Counted from the first letter of the stretch, positions 26,614 through 37,085 are shown. The stretch is DNA of 64,000 bases from Lutibacter oceani (GCF_003384935.1 NZ_QTTQ01000009.1:124001-188000), one strand, 5' to 3'. Notes: a model not told the origin generated them from the sequence alone. Translations and numbers: made by a program.

Positions 26614-28359
26614 ATGAAGAAAATAATATTCCTACTGCTTATTGTTGTTATATTCTCGTGCAAAGAAACTACTCAAAAAACAAATTACGATTTTACAACC
26701 AAGTTTGAAAAATCAAAAGGTACAGAAACTACAACATACCTAGAAACTATAGCTTATTTTAAAGAATTAGATAACGCATATCCTGAAATTTCTATGTTAG
26801 AAATTGGTGAAACTGATAGCGGAAATCCATTAAATTTAGTTGTTTTTAATAGCTATAAAGAGTTTGATTTCAATAAAATAAACAAGTCAAAAAATGTTAT
26901 TTTAATAAACAATGCTATTCATCCTGGAGAATCTGATGGGGTTGATGCTTCTATGTTGTTACTTAGAAATATTGTTCAGGATAAAAATAATATTGAACGT
27001 TTTAAAGATGTTGTAATTGCTATAATTCCAATGTACAATATTGGTGGCGCATTAAATAGAAACAGCCATTCCAGAGCTAACCAAAATGGTCCAAAAGAAT
27101 ATGGTTTTAGAGGAAATGCCAGAAATTTTGATTTGAACAGAGATTTTATAAAAAATGATACCAAAAATGCAATTGGGTTTGCTAAAATATTTCATACAGT
27201 AAATCCAGATATTTTTATCGACAATCACGTAAGTAACGGTGCAGATTATCAATATGGAATTACTCATTTATTTACACAACATAACAAATTAGGAAATGAA
27301 TTAGGTGAGTTTTTAGAAAATGAAATGAGACCAAGTATTGAGAAATCCTTATTCAAAAAGGATATAATTATTACACCTTATGTAAACGTTTGGGGGAAAA
27401 CTCCTGAAGCGGGTTTTAGTCAATTTTTTGATTCACCTCGTTATTCGAGTGGTTATACAACTTTGTTCAACACTTTGGGCTTAATGGTTGAAACCCACAT
27501 GTTAAAACCTTACAAACAACGTGTTGAAGAAACCTATAGTTTTATGGAAAGTACGCTAGACTTTCTTATTGAAAAAGGTACACAAATAAAAGTACTTCGT
27601 AAAAACGCGGTTGCTAAAATTTTAGAAAACAAAACATATCCTATCTCTTTTGAAGTTGATAAAGATAAATTTTCAACACTACAATTTAAAGGCTATGAAG
27701 GGAGTTATATTGATAGTAAAGTAACCAATGGAAAACGCTTATTTTATGACAGAACAAAACCATATACAAAACCTGTAAAATATTTCAACCAGTATAAAAT
27801 TACCAATGAAATTAAAATACCAAAAGCATACGTTTTAAAACAAGGTTGGTGGAAAGTTTTAGACAGATTAAAGGCAAATAATATAAGCTTTGTTATTTTT
27901 AAAAATGACACAACTATTAAAGTTACAGAACAGCATATTAAGGATTATAAAACAACAACCAGTCCTTATGAAGGGCATTATACTCATTACAATACAACTG
28001 TTTCTGCTAAAGAAAAATCAGTAGCTTTTAAAAAGGGAGATGTTTATATTCCTATAAATCAAAATGGCGCACGTTATATAATGGAAACTTTAGAAGCTTC
28101 TGCAACCGATTCATTTTTTAACTGGAATTTTTTCGATACTATTTTACAACGCAAAGAAGGATATTCCGCATATGTTTTTGAAGATATTGCTGAAGATTAT
28201 TTAAATAATAGCTTTACTTTAAAACTAAATTTTGATGAAAAAATGAAAACTGATAAGGAGTTTGTAAAAAACCCAAGAGCACAATTAGATTATATTTATA
28301 AAAATTCTCCTTATTACGAAACTGCTCATTTAAAACTACCTATTTATAAAGTTTTTTAA
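26614..28359 (+). CDS. M14 family zinc carboxypeptidase lipoprotein
   Basis: A 581-residue secreted peptidase. The lipoprotein signal is MKKIIFLLLIVVIFSC. The metal motif is HPGE at residues 103-106, and NRDF and DNHVSNGADYQYG around 175-210 supply the arginine and third histidine regions of carboxypeptidase A-type enzymes. It is envelope-attached by lipidation and probably trims peptides. It sits in the ddl-coaD run nine bases after coaD. Substrate specificity is unknown; a cell-wall role is only suggested by the neighbours. Confidence 0.88.
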   Translation: MKKIIFLLLIVVIFSCKETTQKTNYDFTTKFEKSKGTETTTYLETIAYFKELDNAYPEISMLEIGETDSGNPLNLVVFNSYKEFDFNKINKSKNVILINNAIHPGESDGVDASMLLLRNIVQDKNNIERFKDVVIAIIPMYNIGGALNRNSHSRANQNGPKEYGFRGNARNFDLNRDFIKNDTKNAIGFAKIFHTVNPDIFIDNHVSNGADYQYGITHLFTQHNKLGNELGEFLENEMRPSIEKSLFKKDIIITPYVNVWGKTPEAGFSQFFDSPRYSSGYTTLFNTLGLMVETHMLKPYKQRVEETYSFMESTLDFLIEKGTQIKVLRKNAVAKILENKTYPISFEVDKDKFSTLQFKGYEGSYIDSKVTNGKRLFYDRTKPYTKPVKYFNQYKITNEIKIPKAYVLKQGWWKVLDRLKANNISFVIFKNDTTIKVTEQHIKDYKTTTSPYEGHYTHYNTTVSAKEKSVAFKKGDVYIPINQNGARYIMETLEASATDSFFNWNFFDTILQRKEGYSAYVFEDIAEDYLNNSFTLKLNFDEKMKTDKEFVKNPRAQLDYIYKNSPYYETAHLKLPIYKVF

Positions 28360-28381
28360 TATTCATCTTTTGAATATTCAT

Positions 28382-29200
28382 ATGGATTTAAACACTAAAA
28401 ATATTCAATTGCAATATGAAGGCTATTTTAACACCCCTTCTCTTTGGAATGGCGACAAAATTTTTGGTTTAAAACAATTTAAAATCAACAAATTTCCTAC
28501 TTCAAAATTTGAAGGTGCCATTTTTAAAAATTTACGATTAGGCAAACGTGTTGAACGTTTTGTAACTCACGAATTAAACCAACATCAAGGAATTAAAATT
28601 TTGGCAGAGAATGTTCAAATTCAAAATGGAAAAACAACAGTTGGTGAAATAGATTGTATTTTAACTGCAAATGAAAAACCTGTTCATTTAGAAATAATTT
28701 ATAAATTTTACTTATATGATAAAACTGTTGGAACTACTGAATTAGAACATTGGATTGGTCCGAACAGAAAGGACAGTTTAGTTGATAAACTAACTAAATT
28801 AAAGGAAAAACAATTACCATTACTTTACAATACTTATACTTCTAAATTACTAGAAAAATTAAATCTAAAATCAAAAAATATAGAACAACAAGTATGCTTT
28901 AAAGCACAGTTATTTGTTCCATTAGAACTTATTAATAGTTCTTTTAATGAAATTAATAATGAATGCATTAAAGGTTTTTATATTCATTTTGAAAAGCTAA
29001 AACAATTAGCTGATTGCAAGTTTTACATCCCTTCAAAAATAAATTGGTTACAAGAAGTTCAAACTCACGTAAAGTGGATTTCTTACACTCGTTTTTATAC
29101 TAAAATTGAAGAAATTATAAAAGAAGAAACAGCTCCGTTATGCTGGATAAAATACCCTAACGGAACTATGCAAAAGCTTTTTGTTGTTTGGTGGAAATAA
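28382..29200 (+). CDS. DUF1853 family protein
   Basis: A 272-residue protein matching DUF1853: an N-terminal SLWNGDKIFGLKQF segment, then KTTVGEIDCILTANEKPVHL and EIIYKFYLYD. The GEID/E-x-K arrangement resembles a PD-(D/E)XK nuclease-fold core, but activity has not been shown for the family. I chose the ATG at 28382 over a TTG at 28370 in the same frame. It is the last gene of the ddl-coaD-M14 run, 22 bases after the peptidase, and convergent with the gene at 29208. Confidence 0.8.
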   Translation: MDLNTKNIQLQYEGYFNTPSLWNGDKIFGLKQFKINKFPTSKFEGAIFKNLRLGKRVERFVTHELNQHQGIKILAENVQIQNGKTTVGEIDCILTANEKPVHLEIIYKFYLYDKTVGTTELEHWIGPNRKDSLVDKLTKLKEKQLPLLYNTYTSKLLEKLNLKSKNIEQQVCFKAQLFVPLELINSSFNEINNECIKGFYIHFEKLKQLADCKFYIPSKINWLQEVQTHVKWISYTRFYTKIEEIIKEETAPLCWIKYPNGTMQKLFVVWWK

Positions 29201-29207
29201 AATATTT

Positions 29208-29870
29208 TTAGACTCTTTTTTTATCCACAAAATGAGCAATTAAAGCAACTAAAAAGTAACTTAATAAAGCCGAAAAAGTCAAGGCTTTTATATCATCATT
29301 TGCTGGTAATACGTATAAATTTAAATAATTTACCACAAGTAAAAATAAAACAAATATAAGCGCAGCATACTTTCCAAAATTTGAAATTGCTTTTGTTCTT
29401 TTTAAATAATAAAATAACCCTAAAATTAATAAAACAGCCTCACTAGCAAAAGTTAAAAATTTATTGTTCCAAAGCCCAAATCCAAATTTAGGCTCTCCGC
29501 TTATAATTGGTAAATCGGGTGTATGTACAATTAAATCTGTAAACCAGTGCGATAAAACTGCTAATGCCATTATAAATGCAATTCTTTTTTTATTGGTTTT
29601 GTCTTTTGCAAACACAAACAAGTATAAAAGGTAAAATAAAGCTGCCCAAATTACCGAACCCAATAAACCATGCGTAAAAGGGTAATAATCCATATTAAAA
29701 TTATTTACAGATGTAAAACCTTTTACAAAATTTAAATTTTCAATACCCGCTAAAACAAACGGAAAAAATAAAATATCAACAAATTGAGTTGCTATAAAAA
29801 GCATTCCTAAAGAAGTTCCTTTTTCTTTACCTTTTAAGGCAAAAGCAGCAGCATAATGACCAACAAACAT
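29208..29870 (-). CDS. YdjM-like membrane protein (putative metal-dependent hydrolase)
   Basis: A 220-residue multispanning protein with about six hydrophobic helices. Conserved polar residues include MFVGHYAAAFAL at the start, QFVDILFFP, PFTHGLLGSVIW and LSHWFTDLIVHTPDLP. The histidine/aspartate pattern resembles the YdjM-type LexA-binding/metal-dependent hydrolase family, but catalytic function is unproven; many relatives are simply called permease or membrane protein. It stands alone. Confidence 0.65.
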   Translation of the reverse strand: MFVGHYAAAFALKGKEKGTSLGMLFIATQFVDILFFPFVLAGIENLNFVKGFTSVNNFNMDYYPFTHGLLGSVIWAALFYLLYLFVFAKDKTNKKRIAFIMALAVLSHWFTDLIVHTPDLPIISGEPKFGFGLWNNKFLTFASEAVLLILGLFYYLKRTKAISNFGKYAALIFVLFLLVVNYLNLYVLPANDDIKALTFSALLSYFLVALIAHFVDKKRV

Positions 29871-29941
29871 AGTTTTGAAAATTTAATAGTTATTTATATT
29901 TAAAACCAATTATACAAAAACTACCAATCAAACCAAAAAAC

Positions 29942-30421
29942 TTATTTAGGCCATTTTATGGTATCGTCATCAATAAAAATTGGAGACCATTGAATTTCAT
30001 CTAAAACTCCATTTGTAATCCAAAAATTTATCGATTTTTTATCTATTTCAATTACTTTATGATCTTCATCATCATTTTCAGAACAATCTTCTAGGAAAAA
30101 ATCACCTAAATCAATTTCATCTAATTGATCTAATAATTTTTTTTCACTTAAACCAATTAAAGAAACTTCTTCCAACTCATAAAAATCTGATGTTACAGAA
30201 ATCATCATAAGTCTCCAATCTTCAGCTTCATCAAAACTAATTGATAAAAACAATTCATCATATTCCCAAGATTCTGTCAAATCATTATCAGCATCAGAAT
30301 GTGAATATTTATCAATAAAACTAGGCTCTCCGAGTAACAACCTCACTTCATCTCTAGTCATTCCAAACTTAATAAATCCAAGTCCATATCCTGGTTTAAT
30401 TTCTTTTAATTCTTTCAGCAT
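29942..30421 (-). CDS. Hypothetical acidic protein with a BamE/SmpA-like segment
   Basis: I do not recognise this 159-residue protein. It is acidic, without a signal peptide or membrane helix, and begins with IKFGMTRDEVRLLLGEPSFI, a segment common in SmpA/OmlA-like and other small bacterial proteins. It resembles single-domain cytoplasmic proteins found next to polymorphic toxins, but no toxin is near. It stands alone between a membrane protein and a GH9 gene. Confidence 0.55.
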   Translation of the reverse strand: MLKELKEIKPGYGLGFIKFGMTRDEVRLLLGEPSFIDKYSHSDADNDLTESWEYDELFLSISFDEAEDWRLMMISVTSDFYELEEVSLIGLSEKKLLDQLDEIDLGDFFLEDCSENDDEDHKVIEIDKKSINFWITNGVLDEIQWSPIFIDDDTIKWPK

Positions 30422-30534
30422 AATTTTAAATTAAATTAGAGTTTACAAACAAATATAAATTATTATCTTCTAATATTTATATCAATTTTATTAAGAATGA
30501 AAAAAATAATTAACCTTAAATTTGATGAAAAAAA

Positions 30535-32232
30535 TTATTTTCTAACCTGCTCTAAATAGCCCAATACAAATACTACCGGAGAATTCCAGTTTAAACAAAC
30601 TTCATTAGAGGCAAAACTTTTTTGAACATCCATAAAAGATTTAGCAGGTAACTTTGATGTATAAGTAACGTTAAAACTATCTTGTTTATCTTTATTTGGT
30701 CCTCCAACTATAAAACCGGGAACTGGATTTTCTATATCATCTGCACCACTTGGTCTATGGTGTGGAAACATAACTTTTTTAGACCCAAAACCTGTTAAAA
30801 AACTATATCCTGTTGCGTTTTTCCCAAAAATATAATCAGTTATTTGTTCTGCTCCATTTAGGTATTTTTCCTCTTTTGTTAAACTATGTGCATAACATAA
30901 AATAATAGCTTGATTTAGAATGTCACTATTTGATCCCCATTCAAATAAATCAAGGGCAATACGGTAAGGATTTTTATTCAGTTTTTCTAAAATAGCATCC
31001 GCTAATTTAATATGATTTTGCGTTAATGCTGTAGCAAAATCTTCGCTTAATAAATCTTTGTTTACAAGTAAAGAATGGAAACCCATATTTCTTACAAAAA
31101 ACTTCCAACTATTAGTTAATTGATGAATATATGCCTGATTATTTCCCATTAAATGAGCTAAATAGGGTTCCTTATTTGTTGCAAGAAACAATTCAGTTGC
31201 GGCCCAGTAAAAATCATCAGAAAAATCATTGTCGCCATATTCACCTGTTTTAACATCTTCAGGATTTGCAAACGGAACATTATCGTTTAAAACGGCCCAA
31301 TCCCAAGCTTTTTCTGCTGCGTTTAAGGCATTTGAAGACCAAACTTTATCAATATTTTTGTATAACCTGGAAGCTTGAGCTAAAACTGCAGCAAAATTTA
31401 AAGTTGCAGCTGTACCTTTTCCTATAATATATCTATCAAGATCGTAATCTTCAGGCAAAATAAAACCGCTAAAGTTTTTTCCTGTTAGTTTATGATATAC
31501 TCCACCATCATCATCTTGCATTGTTAAAACCCAATCTAATTCATATTTTAATTCATCCCATAAATCACTTATTCCGTTCCCACTTTCAGGAATATTTAAA
31601 TCACCATCTTTTATAACGTTAGGAAATTGTTCCAATAAATTAAGCATTTGTCCTGTTGAAAACGCAGCATTAACAATATATTTACCGTAGTCACCAGCAT
31701 CATACCAACCTCCTGGAGCACTTAAAGTACCTGATAATTTACCCGAAGAAGGATGAAACAAACAATTTGCATCTGCATGTCCTTCCTTACGTTTAAAAAC
31801 ACCTCCATATTGCTCTTCAATTGGCATAGAAGCTCTTTGAAAATAAAAGCTTTTAATTGAAGCATTTAATGCTTCAGTATAAATACCTTTTTTAATTTCA
31901 AATGGATAGGATTGCAATTTATTATCTACTAACACATAATAAGTTCCAATTGTATTTAAAGCACTAAAATCACCTAAAAACACATTTTCTCCTGATTGTT
32001 CCCAAACTCCATTATCCTTAAAATCACCACTAAATACAGTTTTTCCTTTTGTATCAATTATTTTAAAAGTACTTGGAGTGTTGTCCACTACAACAAATTG
32101 CTTTATCGAATTTGGGTAAAACCCTAATTGATTGATTCTAATTGAATTACTTAAAGAAGTTTCCTTTTTTTCTGACTGGCACGAAACTATTACAAACAGA
32201 GAAAAAATACAAAAAAGAACAAGTTTTTTCAT
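30535..32232 (-). CDS. Glycoside hydrolase family 9 lipoprotein
   Basis: A 565-residue enzyme with a lipoprotein signal ending VIVSC (Cys18). An N-terminal CelD_N immunoglobulin-like domain (about 32-115, NQLGFYPNSIKQFVV) precedes the (alpha/alpha)6 barrel. GH9 hallmarks are GGWYDAGDYGKYIVN (the catalytic base aspartates), PHHRPSGADD and, near the end, SNEVCLNWNSPVVFV with the catalytic acid glutamate. GH9 enzymes hydrolyse beta-1,4-glucans and related glycans; the natural substrate is not evident. It stands alone. Confidence 0.93.
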   Translation of the reverse strand: MKKLVLFCIFSLFVIVSCQSEKKETSLSNSIRINQLGFYPNSIKQFVVVDNTPSTFKIIDTKGKTVFSGDFKDNGVWEQSGENVFLGDFSALNTIGTYYVLVDNKLQSYPFEIKKGIYTEALNASIKSFYFQRASMPIEEQYGGVFKRKEGHADANCLFHPSSGKLSGTLSAPGGWYDAGDYGKYIVNAAFSTGQMLNLLEQFPNVIKDGDLNIPESGNGISDLWDELKYELDWVLTMQDDDGGVYHKLTGKNFSGFILPEDYDLDRYIIGKGTAATLNFAAVLAQASRLYKNIDKVWSSNALNAAEKAWDWAVLNDNVPFANPEDVKTGEYGDNDFSDDFYWAATELFLATNKEPYLAHLMGNNQAYIHQLTNSWKFFVRNMGFHSLLVNKDLLSEDFATALTQNHIKLADAILEKLNKNPYRIALDLFEWGSNSDILNQAIILCYAHSLTKEEKYLNGAEQITDYIFGKNATGYSFLTGFGSKKVMFPHHRPSGADDIENPVPGFIVGGPNKDKQDSFNVTYTSKLPAKSFMDVQKSFASNEVCLNWNSPVVFVLGYLEQVRK

Positions 32233-32371
32233 AATAATGGCTTAAAGTTTATTTCTAATCAAATTTAACCAACCATTACAAAAACTAATTATACTATTTT
32301 GTCAAATTTGCAACCAAAATTTATTAAAATGCTCTAATATAATTTAATAAAAACCTAATACTATTTGAAAA

Positions 32372-33364
32372 TTAACTTTTAGCCAATTTTTTAAGAGCAA
32401 CCCATTGCCTAAACATGTCTCTGGCATCAGTTGCGGGGTAACCAACTACAGTTTTTCCTGGAGCCACATCTCCCATAACACCCGAACCACCACCAACAAC
32501 AGCTCCAGAATGTATAGTAACATGGTCTTTTATTGAAGATGCTCCGCCTATAACTACACCATCACCAAGAGTAACAGAACCTGCCAAACCACTGCTTCCT
32601 GCCATAATACAAGAACGCCCTAAAACGCAATTATGTGCAATTTGAACCAAGTTATCTATCTTACATCCATCACCTATAATTGTTGAGCTGAATTTTGCGC
32701 GATCAACTGAAGAGTTAGCACCAATTTCAACTGAATTACCAATAATAACATTTCCTATATGCGGAATTTTTGTCAATCCTCTACCATCTTCACTTGGCCG
32801 ATATCCAAATCCATCTGCACCAATACTTACATTTGTATGAAAAATACAATTATTACCAATTTCACAACGTTCACGAATTACTGTTCCTGACCAAATAGTA
32901 GTATTATTACCAATTATTGTTTCATCAAAAATGGTAACATTTGGATATAAAATAACTCCCTCTCCTAAAACAACATTTTTTCCAACATAACAATTTGCTC
33001 CAATTTTACAACCTGCTCCAATTGTTGCTGTCTCATCAATTACTGCGGTTGGATGGATTTCAACCTCAAATTGTGGCGGTTCTGGAGAATAAATCTCTAA
33101 TAATTTTGCCATCGCCAAATCGGCATTTTTCACTTTTATAATAGCGCAATTTTCTTTGGATTCAATTTTAATATTATTACTAACAATTACCGCACAAGCA
33201 TTAGAAGTTTGCCATAATGGAACATACCTACTGTTTCCAATAAAACTAATTTGATTGAAATTTGCATTTTCTAATTGTTCTAAACCACTAATTATTTGAT
33301 TTGTTGTACCTATTAAGTCTCCTTTAAGAAGCGCATTAATTTCTTGAATTGTAAATGATTTCAT
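32372..33364 (-). CDS. lpxD: UDP-3-O-acylglucosamine N-acyltransferase
   Basis: Adds the second acyl chain in lipid A synthesis. The 330-residue left-handed beta-helix enzyme has an N-terminal uridine-binding domain, then hexapeptide repeats from about residue 104. GFGYRP (185-190) and the catalytic histidine in IAHNCVLG (His244) are typical. The C-terminus is a helical tail. It is a single gene, divergent from topB, and is consistent with a Gram-negative organism. Confidence 0.95.
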   Translation of the reverse strand: MKSFTIQEINALLKGDLIGTTNQIISGLEQLENANFNQISFIGNSRYVPLWQTSNACAVIVSNNIKIESKENCAIIKVKNADLAMAKLLEIYSPEPPQFEVEIHPTAVIDETATIGAGCKIGANCYVGKNVVLGEGVILYPNVTIFDETIIGNNTTIWSGTVIRERCEIGNNCIFHTNVSIGADGFGYRPSEDGRGLTKIPHIGNVIIGNSVEIGANSSVDRAKFSSTIIGDGCKIDNLVQIAHNCVLGRSCIMAGSSGLAGSVTLGDGVVIGGASSIKDHVTIHSGAVVGGGSGVMGDVAPGKTVVGYPATDARDMFRQWVALKKLAKS

Positions 33365-33610
33365 TAATATTATTTAGTTTTAAAATCCAAAAAATTAGTG
33401 GACATATATTATAAAATCGCTAAATATATTGTTAATTATTTTAACTTTCTACTTAATTTTTAAATTAAAAAAGTAAAAGTGTAAAAAACACATTTTATTA
33501 ATCGAAATAATAGATAAAGATTGTTAAAAAATAGCTATTCAAAAAAGTTAACTTCACAGTTAATTCTTATAAAATTTAGTACTTTGCAGTCTTCAAAAAA
33601 TAATTTTTAA

Positions 33611-35914
33611 ATGAAAGTTTGTATTGCGGAAAAGCCAAGTGTTGCTCGTGAAATTGCTAATGTATTAGGAGCAAGTACAAAACGCGATGGTTATTTTGAA
33701 GGAAACGGGTATGCAGTAACATATACTTTCGGGCATTTATGTACGCTGTTTGAACCCAATGATTACAAACCGCATTGGAAAAGTTGGGATTTAAATAATT
33801 TACCAATGCTTCCTGAAAAATTTGAAACCAAAGTTGTTTCAAATGATGGAATTAAAAAACAATTCAATATTGTAAAAGGTTTATTTGATAAAGCTGATGT
33901 TATAATAAACTGTGGTGATGCTGGACAAGAAGGGGAATTAATTCAACGCTGGGTAATTAATCAGGCAAATTATAAAGGTGAAGTACAACGTTTATGGATT
34001 TCTTCTTTAACTACTGAAGCTATAAAAGAAGGTTTTCAAAACCTAAAACCAGCGAAAAATTACGATAATTTATATTACGCAGGTTTCTCAAGAGCTATTG
34101 GAGATTGGCTTTTAGGAATGAATGCTACCCGATTATATACCGTAAAACACGGTGGTTATAAGCAAGTTTTATCCGTTGGAAGAGTACAAACTCCTACTTT
34201 AGCAATGGTTGTAAATAGGTTTAAAGAAATCGAAAATTTTGTACCACAACCGTATTGGGAACTCCAAACTTTATACAGAGAAACTCAATTTAATTGTGAA
34301 GAAGGTAGATTCTTAAAAAAAGAAGATGGTGAAATTTTAGCAAATAAAGTAAAAGAAAGCGATTTTGAAATTGTTTCAATTACAAAAAAAGCTGGAAAAG
34401 AATACGCTCCAAAATTATTTGATTTAACAGGTTTACAAGTTTATTGCAACAATAAATTTGGTTTTTCTGCTGATGAAACTTTAAAAATTGTTCAAAAATT
34501 GTACGAACAAAAAGTAGTAACCTACCCAAGAGTTGATACCACTTTTTTACCAAATGATATTTATCCAAAAGTTTCTGGAATATTAAAAAATTTAACAAAT
34601 TATAGTTCTCTCACGCAACCACTTTTAGGGAAAAAAATAAAAAAATCGAAAAAAGTTTTTGATGATAAAAAAGTAACCGATCACCATGCAATTATCCCAA
34701 CCGGAGTTCAAATAAATTTACAATATAACCAACAACAGGTTTATGATATTATTACAAAACGGTTTATTGCAGTTTTTTATGATGATTGTGCTGTTTCAAA
34801 CACAGCTGTAATAGGAAAAGTAGCTGAAGTTTCGTTTAAAACTACTGGGAAAGAAATTTTAAAAAAAGGATGGCGCGTAGTTTTTGAATCAGCTGAAACT
34901 GAAAAAAAAGAAACAGGTATTTTACCAACTTTTACAAAAGGTGAAAAAGGTACTCACAAACCTTCTTTTTTAGAAAAAGAAACAAAACCACCAAATATGT
35001 TTTCTGAAGCTACACTTTTAAGAGCAATGGAAACTGCTGGTAGACAGGTAGATGATGATGATTTACGCGAATTAATGAAAGAAAACGGTATTGGACGTCC
35101 GTCTACACGTGCAAATATTATTGAAACACTTTTTAAACGTAAATATATTATTAGAAATAAAAAACAAATTTTACCCACTCCAACTGGAATTCAATTAATT
35201 GATACCATTCAAAATGAATTATTAAAATCGGCAGAACTAACCGGCAGATGGGAAAAAAGATTAAAAGAAATTGAACAAGGTAAATTTAACGCTGGAACTT
35301 TTATAAATAATATGAAAAAAATGGTCGACCAAATTGTTTATGAGGTTCGGTCAGAAAAAGTAAGAGCAAATATTTCGCATGTATCAACAATAAAAACTTC
35401 GGTTAAAAAAGTGCCAAAAAAAACTGCAGGAATTGCCCATGAAAAATGTCCAAAATGTAAAAAGGGCACAATTCTAAAAGGTAAAACTGCTTATGGCTGT
35501 AGCGATTATAAAAATGGGTGTAAACTTAGACTTCCGTTTACTTTTTTAAATAAAAAAATATCAGAAAAACAATATATTCGCTTAATTCAAAAAGGGTGTA
35601 CAGTTAACTTAAAAGATTTTAAAACTGAAACTGGTTTAGTTACAGGTTTGGTACGTTTTGATGAAGATTTCAACTTAAAATTAGAGCAAAAAAATACTTC
35701 TACGCCATTAAGTGACCAAAAAAAGGTTCCTGAAAAAATAAATTGCCCAAAATGTAAAAAAGGTACTATTTTAAAAGGGAAAACTGCTTATGGCTGTAGT
35801 GAATACAAAAATGGTTGTGATTTTATTTTTAGTTTTGATGAAATCAGAAAAAAAGCAGCTGGAAAAACACTCACAAAAGAATTAGTATTCGAAATTTTAA
35901 ATGGAAAAGCCTAG
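33611..35914 (+). CDS. topB: DNA topoisomerase III
   Basis: Type IA topoisomerase, 767 residues. An N-terminal TOPRIM domain (KVCIAEKPSVAREIANVLGA, then INCGDAGQEGELIQRW) leads into the core. The active-site tyrosine is Tyr305 in TYPRVDT. The C-terminal third holds two nearly identical zinc-finger-like modules, CPKCKKGTILKGKTAYGC in each, at 35446-35523 and 35740-35820. A four-cysteine pattern per module suggests DNA-contacting zinc ribbons. The stop overlaps the next gene by 14 bases. Confidence 0.94.
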   Translation: MKVCIAEKPSVAREIANVLGASTKRDGYFEGNGYAVTYTFGHLCTLFEPNDYKPHWKSWDLNNLPMLPEKFETKVVSNDGIKKQFNIVKGLFDKADVIINCGDAGQEGELIQRWVINQANYKGEVQRLWISSLTTEAIKEGFQNLKPAKNYDNLYYAGFSRAIGDWLLGMNATRLYTVKHGGYKQVLSVGRVQTPTLAMVVNRFKEIENFVPQPYWELQTLYRETQFNCEEGRFLKKEDGEILANKVKESDFEIVSITKKAGKEYAPKLFDLTGLQVYCNNKFGFSADETLKIVQKLYEQKVVTYPRVDTTFLPNDIYPKVSGILKNLTNYSSLTQPLLGKKIKKSKKVFDDKKVTDHHAIIPTGVQINLQYNQQQVYDIITKRFIAVFYDDCAVSNTAVIGKVAEVSFKTTGKEILKKGWRVVFESAETEKKETGILPTFTKGEKGTHKPSFLEKETKPPNMFSEATLLRAMETAGRQVDDDDLRELMKENGIGRPSTRANIIETLFKRKYIIRNKKQILPTPTGIQLIDTIQNELLKSAELTGRWEKRLKEIEQGKFNAGTFINNMKKMVDQIVYEVRSEKVRANISHVSTIKTSVKKVPKKTAGIAHEKCPKCKKGTILKGKTAYGCSDYKNGCKLRLPFTFLNKKISEKQYIRLIQKGCTVNLKDFKTETGLVTGLVRFDEDFNLKLEQKNTSTPLSDQKKVPEKINCPKCKKGTILKGKTAYGCSEYKNGCDFIFSFDEIRKKAAGKTLTKELVFEILNGKA

Positions 35915-36491
35915 CCAACAACACAGTCATTTTATTATTTTTAAACCATTTGGCTATTTAAGTCAGTTTACAAATAATGATGTAAGTAAACACAAAAAGA
36001 AATTATTAGGTGAATTGGATATATTTCCAGAAAATATTATGGCAATTGGTAGGTTAGATGAAAAATCTGAAGGATTATTATTGTTAACTACAGATGGGAA
36101 AACGAGTGAATACATAAGAAGTAGCAAAGTTGAAAAAGAATATTTTGCCCAAGTAGATGGATATATAACCCTTGAAGCAATTGAAAAACTAAAAAACGGT
36201 GTAGAAATTAGTATCGAAAAAACTATATATACAACTAAACCTTGCAATGCTTTTAAATTAAATTACATTCCTGAATTTCCTAAAAGAGGAAAAAAAATTA
36301 GAGACGACCGTCACGGACCAACCAGTTGGGTTTCCATTACTTTGAAAGAAGGAAAATTTAGGCAAGTTAGAAAAATGACTGCAGCTGTTGGGTTTCCTAC
36401 TTTAAGATTAGTTAGAGTTAGAATTGGAGCTTATAAACTTGCAAATATGAAAACAGGTGAGGTAAAGAAGTTAAAAGAATTGGTAAAATAA
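35901..36491 (+). CDS. rluE: 23S rRNA pseudouridine synthase, RluE/RsuA-type
   Basis: A 196-residue RsuA/RluB/E/F-type enzyme. It lacks an S4 domain, and the catalytic core contains IGRLDEKSEGLLLLTTDG with the active aspartate, and GKFRQVRKMTAAVGFPTLRL near the end. It modifies one uridine in 23S rRNA; the RluE name rests on size and lack of S4, so the exact site is inferred. It overlaps topB by 14 bases and so is coupled to it. Confidence 0.85.
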   Translation: MEKPSQQHSHFIIFKPFGYLSQFTNNDVSKHKKKLLGELDIFPENIMAIGRLDEKSEGLLLLTTDGKTSEYIRSSKVEKEYFAQVDGYITLEAIEKLKNGVEISIEKTIYTTKPCNAFKLNYIPEFPKRGKKIRDDRHGPTSWVSITLKEGKFRQVRKMTAAVGFPTLRLVRVRIGAYKLANMKTGEVKKLKELVK

Positions 36492-36624
36492 ATACTTCTA
36501 CATCAAATTATTTAACCGCATTTTACAGTTTTGGTTAAGAATCTGTTAATTAGAAATTCAAAAAAAACATTTTCAAAAAAAATTCATAACTTGTAAGTTA
36601 AATTACTAACAAATTATATTAAAA

Positions 36625-37083
36625 ATGATTACACTTCGCATAAATGGAAAAAAACATGATATTGATGTTGAGCCCGATATGCCTTTACTTTGGGCAATTA
36701 GAGATGTTGTTGGACTTACTGGAACTAAATATGGTTGCGGAAAAGGGCTTTGCGGCTCTTGTAAGGTATTATTAGATAACTCTCCTGTGCAATCTTGTTT
36801 AATTCCCGTTTCTATTGCTGAAGAAAAAAACATTTTAACTATTGAAGGTGAATCTGAAAACTTACAATTATTACAAGAATCTTGGATTGAGGAAAATGTT
36901 CCTCAATGTGGATTTTGCCAACCAGGGCAATTAATTGCTGCAACTGCTTTGTTAGATAAAAATGAAAATCCAACGGATGATGATATTAATGAAGCCATGA
37001 TAGGAAATATTTGCCGATGTGGTACATACCAACGTATAAAAAAGGCAATTAACAGAACTGTAGAACTTAAAAAACAAAGCTAA
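36625..37083 (+). CDS. Two-[2Fe-2S] subunit of a molybdenum hydroxylase (IorA-like)
   Basis: The 152-residue small subunit of a xanthine-oxidase-family enzyme, IorA type. The plant-ferredoxin-like site has cysteines 38, 43, 46 and 58 (GCGKGLCGSCKVLL, then SC). The second cluster uses Cys95, 98, 130 and 132 (CGFCQPGQ and NICRCGTY). It passes electrons from the molybdenum centre. The partner gene begins two bases later. Flavobacterial pairs of this type are often named isoquinoline 1-oxidoreductase, but the real substrate is unknown. Confidence 0.93.
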   Translation: MITLRINGKKHDIDVEPDMPLLWAIRDVVGLTGTKYGCGKGLCGSCKVLLDNSPVQSCLIPVSIAEEKNILTIEGESENLQLLQESWIEENVPQCGFCQPGQLIAATALLDKNENPTDDDINEAMIGNICRCGTYQRIKKAINRTVELKKQS

Positions 37084-37085
37084 TT

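Noticed and set aside
29942..30421. Immunity protein of a toxin system
   Set aside because: Acidic and small, but there is no toxin, Rhs or secretion gene nearby; support is too weak.
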